Shown in pieces: positions 1 through 9,117 of a stretch of DNA of 64,000 bases (position 1 is its first letter; the number at the start of each line of letters is the position of its first letter). A program made the position numbers and the translations under genes. This DNA comes from Sphingomonadaceae bacterium (GTDB lineage Bacteria > Pseudomonadota > Alphaproteobacteria > Sphingomonadales > Sphingomonadaceae), in NCBI GenBank assembly GCA_947477745.1, contig CANJUF010000007.1:1-64000 (forward strand), in the 5' to 3' direction. The notes under the pieces were generated by a model. That model was not told the origin of the DNA. It worked only from the letters and a program-made list of their open reading frames with translations, and made no database searches.

Positions 1-978
1 CAGGCGCGGCGCCTCCTCGGCCGAGATCGACGGGAAGTTGACCGCGTTGCGGATCGCGCCGTGAAGCAGGTAGTCGCTCATCTGCTCGGCGACCTGGAGC
101 GCCACGTTCTCCTGCGCCTCGGTGGTCGAGGCGCCGAGATGCGGCGTGCAGATGAAGTTGGGCGCACCGAACAGTACGTTGTCCTTGGCGGGCTCCTCGG
201 CAAACACGTCGAGCGCAGCGCCGGCGACATCGCCGGAATCCAGAAGTTCGCGAAGCGCGGCCTCGTCGATCAGACCGCCGCGCGCACAGTTGACGATGCG
301 CACGCCCTTCTTGGTCTTGGCAAGATTTTCGCGGCTGAGGATGTTGCGCGTCTGGTCGGTCATCGGCACGTGCAGCGTGATGAAATCGGCCCGCGCCAGC
401 AGCGTATCGAGATCGGCTTTCTCCACGCCCAGTTCGACCGCGCGCTCCTCGGTCAGGAACGGATCGTAAGCCACGACCTTCATCTTGAGGCCGAGCGCGC
501 GGCTTGCAACGATCGAGCCGATGTTGCCCGCACCGATCAGGCCCAGCGTCTTGCCGGTCACTTCCACGCCCATGAACCCGTTCTTGGGCCATTCGCCCGC
601 CTGGGTGCGCGCGTTGGCTTCGGGGATCTGGCGGGCGAGCGCAAACATCATGGCGATCGCGTGCTCGGCGGTGGTGATCGAATTGCCGAACGGGGTGTTC
701 ATCACCACCACGCCCTTCGAGCTGGCATAGGGAATGTCGACATTGTCGACGCCGATGCCGGCGCGGCCGATGACTTTCAGGTTCGTGGCGGCGTCGAGCA
801 CCTCCTTCGTGACCTTGGTCGACGAGCGGATGGCGAGGCCGTCATAGTCGCCGATCCGGGCGATCAGCTGTTCGGGCGTCTCGCCGGTTATGACGTCGAC
901 ATCGCAGCCGCGTTCCTCGAATATCCTGGCGGCCTGGGGGTCCATCTTGTCGGAGATGAGGACTTTGGGTTTGGTCAT
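1..978 (-). CDS. serA: D-3-phosphoglycerate dehydrogenase (3' end outside window)
   Basis: Reverse-strand translation MTKPKVLISDKMDPQAARIFEERGCDVDVITGETPEQL...IGRAGIGVDNVDIP...GLIGAGNIGSIVA...NCARGGLIDE; NAD-binding and substrate motifs typical of SerA; next to serC. Confidence 0.93.
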   Translation of the reverse strand, partial: MTKPKVLISDKMDPQAARIFEERGCDVDVITGETPEQLIARIGDYDGLAIRSSTKVTKEVLDAATNLKVIGRAGIGVDNVDIPYASSKGVVVMNTPFGNSITTAEHAIAMMFALARQIPEANARTQAGEWPKNGFMGVEVTGKTLGLIGAGNIGSIVASRALGLKMKVVAYDPFLTEERAVELGVEKADLDTLLARADFITLHVPMTDQTRNILSRENLAKTKKGVRIVNCARGGLIDEAALRELLDSGDVAGAALDVFAEEPAKDNVLFGAPNFICTPHLGASTTEAQENVALQVAEQMSDYLLHGAIRNAVNFPSISAEEAPRL

Positions 979-994
979 GTTCTTGCTCCGTTGA

Positions 995-1014
995 GTCCCT
1001 GCGAAGGCAGGGAC
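995..1014. repeat. REP-like hairpin gtccctgcgaaggcagggac in the serC-serA gap
   Basis: GTCCCTGC/GCAGGGAC inverted repeat; same core recurs at 33865, 34336, 34375 and 34433. Confidence 0.6.
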
Positions 1015-1071
1015 CTTGTCGGGGATGTGTTGCGGGATGGCAGCAGACCCCGACCTGCGCCGGGGTGACGG

Positions 1072-2193
1072 TCAGTTCTTTAGCGAGCGGTAAGCCCAGT
1101 CGAGCCAGGGGCCGAGCGCTTCGATGTCGGCGGTCTCGACCGTCGCGCCGCACCAGATCCGAAGACCCGGCGGGGCATCGCGGTATCCGGCAATATCGTA
1201 GGCGGCGTGCTCGTCCTCGAGCAGCTTGGCAATGGCCTTGATGAACGCCTCGTCCGCGCCTTCGACGGTGAGGCACACGCTGGTTTTCGAACGGGTCGCG
1301 GGATCCTCGGCAAGGTGGCCGAGCCATTCGCGCTCCTCGACGATCTTGTCGAGCGCGGCAGCATTGGCATTGCTGCGCGCCTGCAGCCCCTTGAGGCCGC
1401 CAAGACCTTTCGCCCATTCGAGCGCGAAGATCGCATCCTCGACCGCGAGCATCGAAGGGGTGTTGATCGTTTCGCCCTTGAACACACCTTCGGAAAGCGC
1501 GCCTTTGCTGACCAAGCGGAACACCTTGGGGAGCGGCCACGCGGGGGTGTAAGTTTCAAGCCGTTCGACCGCGCGCGGGCCGAGGATCAACACGCCGTGG
1601 CCGCCTTCGCCGCCCAATACCTTCTGCCAGGAAAACGTCGCGACATCGATCTTGTCCCAGTCGATATCATACGCAAAGACGGCGCTGGTCGCGTCCGCGA
1701 AGGAAAGGCCCTGCCGGTCCGCTGCGATCCAGTCGGCATTCGGCACGCGCACGCCCGAGGTGGTGCCGTTCCAGGTGAACAACACGTCATTCGACCAATC
1801 GACCGAGGCAAGATCGGGCAGGCTGCCATAGTCGGCGCGGATCACCGTGGGATCGAGCTTGAGCTGCTTGGCGGCATCGGTCACCCAGCCTTCGCCGAAG
1901 CTTTCCCATGCCAGCGTGGTGACGGGCCGCGCGCCGAGCATGGTCCACATCGCCATCTCGAAGGCGCCGGTGTCGCTCCCGGGGACGATGCCGATGCGGT
2001 GCGTTTCGGGCAGGCCGAGCACTTCGCGCATCAGATCGATGCAATAGGCGAGCCGCGCCTTGCCGATCTTGGCACGGTGCGAGCGGCCGAGCGATTCAGT
2101 CGCGAGCTTGGCTGGGGAATATCCGGGCGGCTTGGCGCACGGACCCGAAGAAAAGAACGGACGCTCCGGGAGCGCCGGCTTGGATGCAGTCAT
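1072..2193 (-). CDS. serC: phosphoserine aminotransferase
   Basis: ORF from ATG at 2193 (MTASKPALPERPFFSSGPCAKPPGYSPAKLATESLGRSHRAKIGKARL...); SerC-type aminotransferase motifs; upstream of serA. Confidence 0.92.
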   Translation of the reverse strand: MTASKPALPERPFFSSGPCAKPPGYSPAKLATESLGRSHRAKIGKARLAYCIDLMREVLGLPETHRIGIVPGSDTGAFEMAMWTMLGARPVTTLAWESFGEGWVTDAAKQLKLDPTVIRADYGSLPDLASVDWSNDVLFTWNGTTSGVRVPNADWIAADRQGLSFADATSAVFAYDIDWDKIDVATFSWQKVLGGEGGHGVLILGPRAVERLETYTPAWPLPKVFRLVSKGALSEGVFKGETINTPSMLAVEDAIFALEWAKGLGGLKGLQARSNANAAALDKIVEEREWLGHLAEDPATRSKTSVCLTVEGADEAFIKAIAKLLEDEHAAYDIAGYRDAPPGLRIWCGATVETADIEALGPWLDWAYRSLKN

Positions 2194-2245
2194 GTAGTCT
2201 CTCCTTGCAGAGAGCACGCGCGGCGTTGGGACCGCGTGGCCCGTG
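2194..2245 (-). promoter_or_regulatory. serC leader-like RNA (terminal hairpin contains the serC Shine-Dalgarno)
   Basis: Transcript-sense ...gcacgggccacgcggtcccaacgccgcgcgtgctctctgcaaggagagactacATG; hairpin CTCTC-tgcaag-GAGAG (2199-2214) includes AAGGAGAG. Matches the published description of the alphaproteobacterial serC leader motif. Confidence 0.7.
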
Positions 2246-2249
2246 CGCG

Positions 2250-2277
2250 GCAATAGTGCTGCGCCGCAGCATGTCAA
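2250..2277 (-). promoter_or_regulatory. sigma70-type promoter for serC-serA
   Basis: TTGACA (2272-2277) and TATTGC (2250-2255) on the minus strand, 16-bp spacer, just upstream of the leader. Confidence 0.55.
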
Positions 2278-2353
2278 GCAGCTTGGCGCGATTCATGAAC
2301 CGGTAACCGCATGGCCTAAGACGGTGTTAACCACTCACTGCGAGTATTCCCGC

Positions 2354-3016
2354 ATGCGGTGGATCGCCCCCCTTCTTCCCGCGATGGCATTACTTTCCGC
2401 TTGCGGAAGCGTCGTGCCTGAAGCCAGCGAGCGTCAGCCGGTCGCGCGGTCGACCGCCGTGCTGACGCCCCGTCCGGAAGCGCGCCAGTGCCTCGCGCAG
2501 CTTGGCATGACCCATGCGAATTTCACCCCGGTCCCCGATCGCTATTTCGAAAGGGGATGCTCGACGCTCAATTCGGTGCGGCTCGCCAGCCTGCGGAGCG
2601 ACGATGCCACGCTCGCGCTTGCCAATCTCGGGCCGGTGACCTGTCCGCTCGCCAACACCTTTGCCGCCTGGGCGCGCTACGGCGTCGACCGCGCCGCGCG
2701 GCAGGTGCTCGGCAGCCCGCTGGTGCGGATCGAGACGATGGGCAGCTACTCGTGCCGCAACGTAGCGGGCACCGCGCGCCGATCGGGCCATGCCAGCGCC
2801 AACGCAATCGATGTCTCGGCCTTCGTGCTCGCCGACGGGCGGCGCATTACCGTTCTGGGTGGCTGGCGGCAGGGCAGCACCGCCGAGCGCCAGTTCCTGC
2901 GCATCGTCCATGCCAGCGCTTGCAAGCGTTTCGGAACTTCACTGGGGCCTGAGTATAACGCCGCGCACGCCAACCATCTGCACGTCGAGGTGAACGGCGA
3001 CGGGTTCTGCCGCTAA
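2354..3016 (+). CDS. extensin-like C-terminal domain protein (lipoprotein signal)
   Basis: MRWIAPLLPAMALLSACGS lipobox; C-terminal GHASANAIDVSAFVLADGRRI...SLGPEYNAAHANHLHVEVNGDGFCR typical of extensin family proteins. Confidence 0.8.
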   Translation: MRWIAPLLPAMALLSACGSVVPEASERQPVARSTAVLTPRPEARQCLAQLGMTHANFTPVPDRYFERGCSTLNSVRLASLRSDDATLALANLGPVTCPLANTFAAWARYGVDRAARQVLGSPLVRIETMGSYSCRNVAGTARRSGHASANAIDVSAFVLADGRRITVLGGWRQGSTAERQFLRIVHASACKRFGTSLGPEYNAAHANHLHVEVNGDGFCR

Positions 3017-3017
3017 G

Positions 3018-3926
3018 TCAGATGTGAGGATGAGGCGCGACAGGCAGCGCCCGCCCGGCCACTGCGCAAACCAGATCCCCGCCGAAGGTCACCACGCGCA
3101 GCAGCACGCCGAGCATCAGCAGCTTGTCCGCGCTTGCTCCTGCGCCCACGATCACCATTGCCGCCTCGCGAATGCCAAGCCCCCCCGGCGCGCCGGGAGT
3201 AAGGAAGCCGGCGATCCATGCCGCGACTCCTCCGCCGGCCAGGGCGGGCGAGCGGCCCAGTCCGATCATGTCGCCAAGCGCGACGAGCACAGCAGCCATC
3301 ACCGAGAAGAATGCGAGCATGGCAGCGAATGCGCCCAGCGCCGGGGCAGGCTGCAGTCCCCTTGATTGCGCCCGCCAGGCGGCGAGGGCGCTCCCGCCAA
3401 GCAGCGCCGCCAAAATGGCGATGCAAAGGCGCTGCACTTGCCCGTCGCTGCCGAGTGCGAGGCAGACCGCGGCGATGCACGCCGCCGCCAGTACGAGCAT
3501 CAAAGCCTCGGACAAGGTCGCCAGGGCGAGCCGCCGATCGTCACTGCCGCCGCGCGAGCGTTGCAACATGTGCCGCCCGACGAGGTGGAACACGTTGCCC
3601 GGCACGTATTTGGCAAGCTGTGCAGAGGTGTGGCTGCGCACCGAATGCGCGAGGCTGTACGGTTGCGCGCCAAGCGCCAGCAGTACCGCGTGCCAGGCGA
3701 GGCCGAGCAGGAACAGTGCGGCGCCATAGAGCAGCACCAAGCCTGCCATTGTCGCCCATTGCCGCCCGGTCAGCGCGATCCCTCCCAGTTCGTCCCAATG
3801 CCGTGCGGCGACGAGCGCGAGGAACAGGGCCGATGCCGCCACCAGCACCCAGCCGCCCAGCCGCACGGCCAAGGCAAAGCGAGGGTGCGCGCGCAGGGCT
3901 TGAAGGCGTTGCGTCAGTGCGGCCAT
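3018..3926 (-). CDS. lysylphosphatidylglycerol synthase TM-region/UPF0104-like integral membrane protein
   Basis: Multiple hydrophobic segments, QLAKYVPGNVFHLVGRHML and FLTPGAPGGLGIREA motifs. Confidence 0.75.
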   Translation of the reverse strand: MAALTQRLQALRAHPRFALAVRLGGWVLVAASALFLALVAARHWDELGGIALTGRQWATMAGLVLLYGAALFLLGLAWHAVLLALGAQPYSLAHSVRSHTSAQLAKYVPGNVFHLVGRHMLQRSRGGSDDRRLALATLSEALMLVLAAACIAAVCLALGSDGQVQRLCIAILAALLGGSALAAWRAQSRGLQPAPALGAFAAMLAFFSVMAAVLVALGDMIGLGRSPALAGGGVAAWIAGFLTPGAPGGLGIREAAMVIVGAGASADKLLMLGVLLRVVTFGGDLVCAVAGRALPVAPHPHI

Positions 3927-3943
3927 TGCCTCCGGCAGTGGAG

Positions 3944-5215
3944 TCAGAACGGCAGGTTGTAAAGCCTGGCAGCGTTGTCCTGCAGCACCTTCTTCTGCAC
4001 TTCGTAGCTGTATCCGCCGAGCACGTCCTTGAGGTGCGCCTGCACGCCGGGATAAAGCGATGTCGGGTGCGGGAAGTCGGTTTCGAACATGATCTTGTCC
4101 TCGCCGATGCGGTGGAGCAGGTCTTTCGGGCCGACGCTCTCGAACCAGAAGGTGCACCAGAAATGGTCGTGCCAGTATTCCCAAGGGGATTTCTTGAGCA
4201 CGTCGCGCTTGCCCGCCAGCATCTCGCGGAACTGGTGCTCCAGCGCCTCGACCGCCCAGGGAACCCAGCCCGCGCCGCTTTCGATCAGGCCGATCTTGAG
4301 GCCGGGATGCTGGTCGAGCTTGCCCGAAACCATCCAGTTGCCCATCGTCGCGGCATTGCCCATCGAGAACATCATCGCGACGACCGCGAGGCCCTGCTCG
4401 AACTCGAAATCCTTCCAGGTCATCTGGAACGGGTTGATCGAGGCGTTGAGATGGAAGTTGAGCGGCGTGCCGGTGGCGCTGCACATCTCGAGGAACTCGG
4501 TCCAGTAGTCGCTCATGAAGCTGGGGACGCCGACGAATTCGGGCGTATCGGGCAGAACGAAGCCCTTGAGGCCCAGGTCGATGCAGCGACGCGCCTCGGC
4601 CAGCATCGCCTTCTGGTCCCAGTAAGGCAGGTGCGCCATGTTGAAGATGCGCTGGCCGCTGATTTCCTGATATTCGGCCGACGCATCGTTGTAGATGCGC
4701 ACGATGGTGTGGGCGAGTTCCTTGTCGTCGAGCGTCATCAGCATGCCCGCCTGAGTCACGCCCGAGTTCTGGTAACAGATCTGCGCATGGACGCCCATGT
4801 CGTCCATGGCCTTGAGGCGAGGGGCCAGCTCATGACCGCCGGGGTGCGACTGGTCGAGGTTCTGGAAGGCGAAGCGGCCCAGCAGCTTGTTGTTGTCGCG
4901 GCGGATCACGTTGCCGCCGGTCGCGCCGAGATCGCGGTCGCCCAGATGCCAGCGGTCCCTGCCGTCGACGCGCTTGATCACCGGCATCTTGTCTTTCATC
5001 GAAGCAGGTGCGCGGCTGGTGAACAGATCGGGCGCTTCGGTGAGATGAGCGTCGGTATCGACGATCTTGATGCCGGCGAACATCGGATCGAGGCCCTTCG
5101 ATTCCTGCGAATAATCGACCTCGCGGATGATCCCGCCCTCGCTGAAGCCGGTTTCGGCCCAGTATTTGACGGCGGATTCCTGCATTTCCTTGGTCTTGGG
5201 ATCAGCGTCGGCCAT
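3944..5215 (-). CDS. amidohydrolase family protein (metal-dependent TIM-barrel hydrolase)
   Basis: MADADPKTKEMQESAVKYW...IKIVDTDAHLTEAPDLF...; DxDxH-like motif, ETDFPHPTSLYPG near C-terminus; SD before ATG. Confidence 0.85.
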   Translation of the reverse strand: MADADPKTKEMQESAVKYWAETGFSEGGIIREVDYSQESKGLDPMFAGIKIVDTDAHLTEAPDLFTSRAPASMKDKMPVIKRVDGRDRWHLGDRDLGATGGNVIRRDNNKLLGRFAFQNLDQSHPGGHELAPRLKAMDDMGVHAQICYQNSGVTQAGMLMTLDDKELAHTIVRIYNDASAEYQEISGQRIFNMAHLPYWDQKAMLAEARRCIDLGLKGFVLPDTPEFVGVPSFMSDYWTEFLEMCSATGTPLNFHLNASINPFQMTWKDFEFEQGLAVVAMMFSMGNAATMGNWMVSGKLDQHPGLKIGLIESGAGWVPWAVEALEHQFREMLAGKRDVLKKSPWEYWHDHFWCTFWFESVGPKDLLHRIGEDKIMFETDFPHPTSLYPGVQAHLKDVLGGYSYEVQKKVLQDNAARLYNLPF

Positions 5216-5394
5216 GTCGTTCACTCCGGAAAGATCTGCAATGAAGCTATTATCGCGTTTCATTCGCAGGAAGGCAACGCGCCGAGGCGATGAAGCACGC
5301 GGCAAAGCGGTTATTTTGCGCGCAAATGATCGCACTGGCGGCTTGCCCTTGCGCGCGCGCAATTGCATGGAGTGCGCAACTCTGGGAGACGACC

Positions 5395-6753
5395 ATGACG
5401 CTTCAGGCAACGCTCGAGCCGACCCCGAAGGCCGAGCTCGAAAAGATTTTTCCGCAATCGCTCGACGCCCTGCGCACCACGATGGACGACCGGCCTGAAA
5501 ACGTGCCCGAGGACCGGGTTGTCTCGCTTTCGGTGGGCATGGACCGTTTTGCCAACGATCTCGTCGATCCCTACGAACCGTTTCACTGGCTCGCCGGCGA
5601 AGAAATTCCCCGTCTGCTGTTCGTCCCTTCCAACGATATGACGCTGGCATCGGTAGTTGGCGGCGCGGACAACCGGATGAAGGGAAACTGGGTCGTCACC
5701 CATTACGAGGACATCAACTGCGTCTTTTCGGACAACGACCATTTCTCCAACTCGGGCACGGCCGAATTCCAGCGCCTGATCGGCGAGACGTTCCGCTCGA
5801 TCCCGCTGGCGATCGACCCGCCCGAACACTCACAGTACCGAATGTTCCTGTGGCCGCATTTCACTCCGGCGCGCATCACCCGCGACCTTGAGCCGCGCAT
5901 CCGCGAAGTCGTTGTCGAGATGATCGAGGCCTGCGCCGACAAGGGCGAGGTCGATATGGCGTGGGATTTCGCGCGCGTGTTCCCGGTGCGCATCTTCATG
6001 GGGCTGATGGGCTTCCCCGACGAGAAGTTCGAGGACTTCCTCGAATGGGAATGGAACATCCTCCACTCCAACGATTTCGAGAAGATGCAATGGGCGCTGC
6101 GCAACGTGCTGGGCTACTTGCGCGAATTCATCGAGGAAAAGCGCGCCAACCCCGATCAGTATCTCACATCCTCGATTGTCCACGGCGACATCAAGGGCCG
6201 CAAGCTGACCGAGGAAGAGATCATCGGCATGACCTGGTTCCTGTGGCTGGGCGGCCTCGACACGGTTGCGGCGACCATCGCACAGATGTTCCGCCGCATG
6301 GCGCTCCAGCCCGAACTCCAGACGATGATCCGCGACAACCCGGAATGCATCAACGGCGCGGTCGAGGAATTCCTGCGCACTCAGCCGATCCTCAGCTCGG
6401 GTCGCCGCGCGATCAAGGATTTCGAATGGCACGGCGTGCAGGTCAAGGAGGGCGAAAGCTTCACCTGCTTCAACCCGGCGGGGAATTTTGATCCCGCGCA
6501 ATTTGCCAATCCGACCACCTTCGATGCGCAGCGCAAGGGCAACCGGCATCACACCTTCGTGTCTGGCGTGCACATCTGCCTTGGCGCGCATCTTGCCCGG
6601 CGCGAACTGCGCATCCTGCTTGAGGAATGGTTCAAGCGCATTCCCCAGTTCGGTCCCAAGCCCGGCACCGATACCAGCGTTTATCCCTCGCTGCTGGGCA
6701 TCCGCAACCTGCACATCACATGGGAAGCATCGAAGGTGCCGCACCCGGCGTGA
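5395..6753 (+). CDS. cytochrome P450
   Basis: FLWLGGLDTVAATI (I-helix), EEFLRTQPI (ExxR), HHTFVSGVHICLGAHLARRE heme ligand loop; gggag SD before ATG 5395. Confidence 0.95.
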   Translation: MTLQATLEPTPKAELEKIFPQSLDALRTTMDDRPENVPEDRVVSLSVGMDRFANDLVDPYEPFHWLAGEEIPRLLFVPSNDMTLASVVGGADNRMKGNWVVTHYEDINCVFSDNDHFSNSGTAEFQRLIGETFRSIPLAIDPPEHSQYRMFLWPHFTPARITRDLEPRIREVVVEMIEACADKGEVDMAWDFARVFPVRIFMGLMGFPDEKFEDFLEWEWNILHSNDFEKMQWALRNVLGYLREFIEEKRANPDQYLTSSIVHGDIKGRKLTEEEIIGMTWFLWLGGLDTVAATIAQMFRRMALQPELQTMIRDNPECINGAVEEFLRTQPILSSGRRAIKDFEWHGVQVKEGESFTCFNPAGNFDPAQFANPTTFDAQRKGNRHHTFVSGVHICLGAHLARRELRILLEEWFKRIPQFGPKPGTDTSVYPSLLGIRNLHITWEASKVPHPA

Positions 6754-7373
6754 CGGCCGCGCGAAAGCTCCCGCTCGATCCCGATAGCGTCAAGGGCTTC
6801 CTCGATCCCGAGGAGGGCTGGGCGCTGCACGATGCCGCGCTCGCTGCGGCAAGCCTTGGCCCGGTGGTCGAGATCGGCGCCTATTGCGGCAAGTCCGCGC
6901 TCTATCTTGGCGCGGCCTGCAAGGCTGCGGGCCAGACGCTGTTCTCCATCGATCACCACTGCGGTTCGGAAGAAAACCAGCCGGGCTGGGAATGGCACGA
7001 TGCCGAGCTTTGGGATGAGCGGGCGCGCAGGCTCGATACGCTGCCCACTTTTCGCGAGACGATCCGGCTTGCGGGCCTGGACGATACCGTGATCGCCCTG
7101 GTTGGCCGCTCGGCGCAGGTCTCTGCGGTGTGGGACCATCCTTGCGGCATGGTGTTCATCGACGGCGGGCATACGATGGAAGCCGCGCTCGAAGATCTGC
7201 GCGGCTGGTCGGGCAAGGTCGCGCGCGGCGGTGTGCTTGCGATCCACGACGTGTTTCCCGATCCGGCTGACGGTGGTCGTCCGCCTTACGAGATATACCG
7301 GATGGCTCTGGCTTCGGGGCTGTTCGAGGAAATGGCGGCAGTGAAAAGTCTTAGGCTGCTGAGGCGCGCCTAG
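6720..7373 (+). CDS. class I SAM-dependent methyltransferase
   Basis: VVEIGAYCGKSALYLGAACKAAG SAM-binding motif, VFIDGGHTMEAALEDLRGW; start ATG 6720 overlaps the P450 end. Confidence 0.75.
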   Translation: MGSIEGAAPGVTAARKLPLDPDSVKGFLDPEEGWALHDAALAAASLGPVVEIGAYCGKSALYLGAACKAAGQTLFSIDHHCGSEENQPGWEWHDAELWDERARRLDTLPTFRETIRLAGLDDTVIALVGRSAQVSAVWDHPCGMVFIDGGHTMEAALEDLRGWSGKVARGGVLAIHDVFPDPADGGRPPYEIYRMALASGLFEEMAAVKSLRLLRRA

Positions 7374-8410
7374 TCCGCAAAGATCCGGCTTGCCTGCGTG
7401 CTTCCTTCGAACATGTCGAGCGCCAGCACATAGGCCGCCTGAGTCCAGCTCGGCTGCTCGGCGGGCCAGACAATCTGTTCGGCAAATTGCCAGCCCATCC
7501 AGAACGCGCCGGTCGGATCGCGGCGAGCCTCGATCAAATTGAGCAGGCGCGCAGCCTCGTTGTCCATCCCGCAGCGCAGCGCTGCCATGACCAGTTCGCA
7601 GCTCTCGGCGACAGTGACCCACGGTTCGTGCGCAACGCAGCGGCAGCCAAGCTCCGGCTCGACGAAGCGGTCCCACTGCGCGAGCAGGCGCGATCTCGCT
7701 GCCTCTCCCTGGAGCACGCCCGCCAGCACGGGATAGTACCAGTCCATCGCGTGATGACCGCGCTCCTGCCCGCTGCGCGCAAAGCGTCCGGGCAGAGCAC
7801 GGATCGCCTTGCCAAGCCGCGCGTTCGCTTCCTGCCAGCGAGGCTGCGGATCGCGCATCGCCTGCGCAAGCTGGATGGCATGGCCGAGGCTGGCATGGAT
7901 CGAGGCATTGCCTGCAATCAGCGCATCGTCGAGATCGGTGCCATGCGCCTCCGCGCACCACGAAATGTCGCCGTATTCGTGCTGGTGTTCGAGCACATGA
8001 TCGATGGCCCCGCGTACCATCGGCCACCACGGCTTGGCGGCGCGAGTGCCGTTCAGCAGCCGGAAGTGCTCGAGTGCGGTAGCGACATAGGCGGTGAAAT
8101 TGGTGTCGAGCACCTGTGCGGCGGGAACGCGGGCGATGGATACATGGTCCGCCATCGGCAAGGCGTTGCCGTACTCGCTGAGGAACGCGCCGTCCGGCCT
8201 TTGTGCATTGGCCAGCGCATCGAGCCCCGCGCGCGCCGCGCTGTCCTCGCCCGCGACGGCAAGCGCCATGACGCATTCGGCATGGTTCCAGCTGTCCCAC
8301 GGACCTTGTTCGAACCACGGGATCAGGCCATCGGCACGCTGGACATCCAGAATACGGGCTATCGGCGCTGCAATGCGCGCGCGCAGCGATGTCGCGGTTT
8401 GCAGCATCAT
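7370..8410 (-). CDS. prenyltransferase/terpenoid-cyclase-like alpha-alpha toroid protein
   Basis: MMLQTATSLRARIAAPIARILDVQRADGLIPWFEQGPWDSWNHAECVMAL... repeated QRxDGxF/W-type toroid repeats. Confidence 0.65.
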   Translation of the reverse strand: MMLQTATSLRARIAAPIARILDVQRADGLIPWFEQGPWDSWNHAECVMALAVAGEDSAARAGLDALANAQRPDGAFLSEYGNALPMADHVSIARVPAAQVLDTNFTAYVATALEHFRLLNGTRAAKPWWPMVRGAIDHVLEHQHEYGDISWCAEAHGTDLDDALIAGNASIHASLGHAIQLAQAMRDPQPRWQEANARLGKAIRALPGRFARSGQERGHHAMDWYYPVLAGVLQGEAARSRLLAQWDRFVEPELGCRCVAHEPWVTVAESCELVMAALRCGMDNEAARLLNLIEARRDPTGAFWMGWQFAEQIVWPAEQPSWTQAAYVLALDMFEGSTQASRIFAD

Positions 8411-9117
8411 GCTTGCCGCCGGAAATATAGGGCGTGGCTTTTGCCCATCACCGGATCGAGCAGGCGTTCCAGCCCGCGCGTCAGCATGGGGGCTTTCATC
8501 ATGTCCCACACCAACAGGCGGTGCCACGCCCGCACCAGCGGGTGATCGTCTCGGCGGCTCCAGAACGCGGTCTTGAGCCACCAGTATGGCACGTGCAGCG
8601 CATGGGCATGATGCGATGAAATGTAAGTGAAACCGGCCTGCTCCACCAGCTTGCGCAGCTGCGCGGGATCGACGATGCGGATGTGCCCGCCCGGCTGGTC
8701 GCTGTAGCCGCCCGGTCCGGACGCAAGCTTCCAGCAGATCCGCTCGGGCCATGCGCGTGGCACCGTCACCGCATAGACCGCGCCGGGCTTGAGCACACGG
8801 GCAGCTTCGGTCACCAGCGCTGCCATGTCGGGCACGTGTTCGAGCACTTCGGAACATATCGCGGCATCGAACGAGGCGTCCGCGAAGGGTAGCTTGCTGG
8901 CATCGGCGGTAAGGAACTCCGGCGCGGGGCCGATGCCCTCGAGCTGCGCGCTGCGTTCGCGCGCGAGAGCCAGCGATGCCTCGTCGAGATCGACGCCGAC
9001 GGCCTGGGCTTCGGTCAGGAGCTGCACGCCGTGGCAATGGCGGCCCTCACCGCAGCCGATGTCGAGCAGCCGGTCGCCCTTGCCGAGGCCGAGCGCCTCG
9101 ATCCTCGCAGTCAGCAT
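8407..9117 (-). CDS. class I SAM-dependent methyltransferase
   Basis: LDIGCGEGRHCHGVQLL, AAICSEVLEHVPDMAALVTEAARVLKPGG-type motifs; 4-bp overlap with the neighbouring gene. Confidence 0.88.
   Translation of the reverse strand: MLTARIEALGLGKGDRLLDIGCGEGRHCHGVQLLTEAQAVGVDLDEASLALARERSAQLEGIGPAPEFLTADASKLPFADASFDAAICSEVLEHVPDMAALVTEAARVLKPGAVYAVTVPRAWPERICWKLASGPGGYSDQPGGHIRIVDPAQLRKLVEQAGFTYISSHHAHALHVPYWWLKTAFWSRRDDHPLVRAWHRLLVWDMMKAPMLTRGLERLLDPVMGKSHALYFRRQA

Noticed and set aside
3218-5293. 691-aa + ORF antisense to the membrane protein and amidohydrolase genes
   Set aside because: Arg/Ala-rich antisense reading of GC-rich genes; no recognisable domain; two well-supported genes lie on the other strand.
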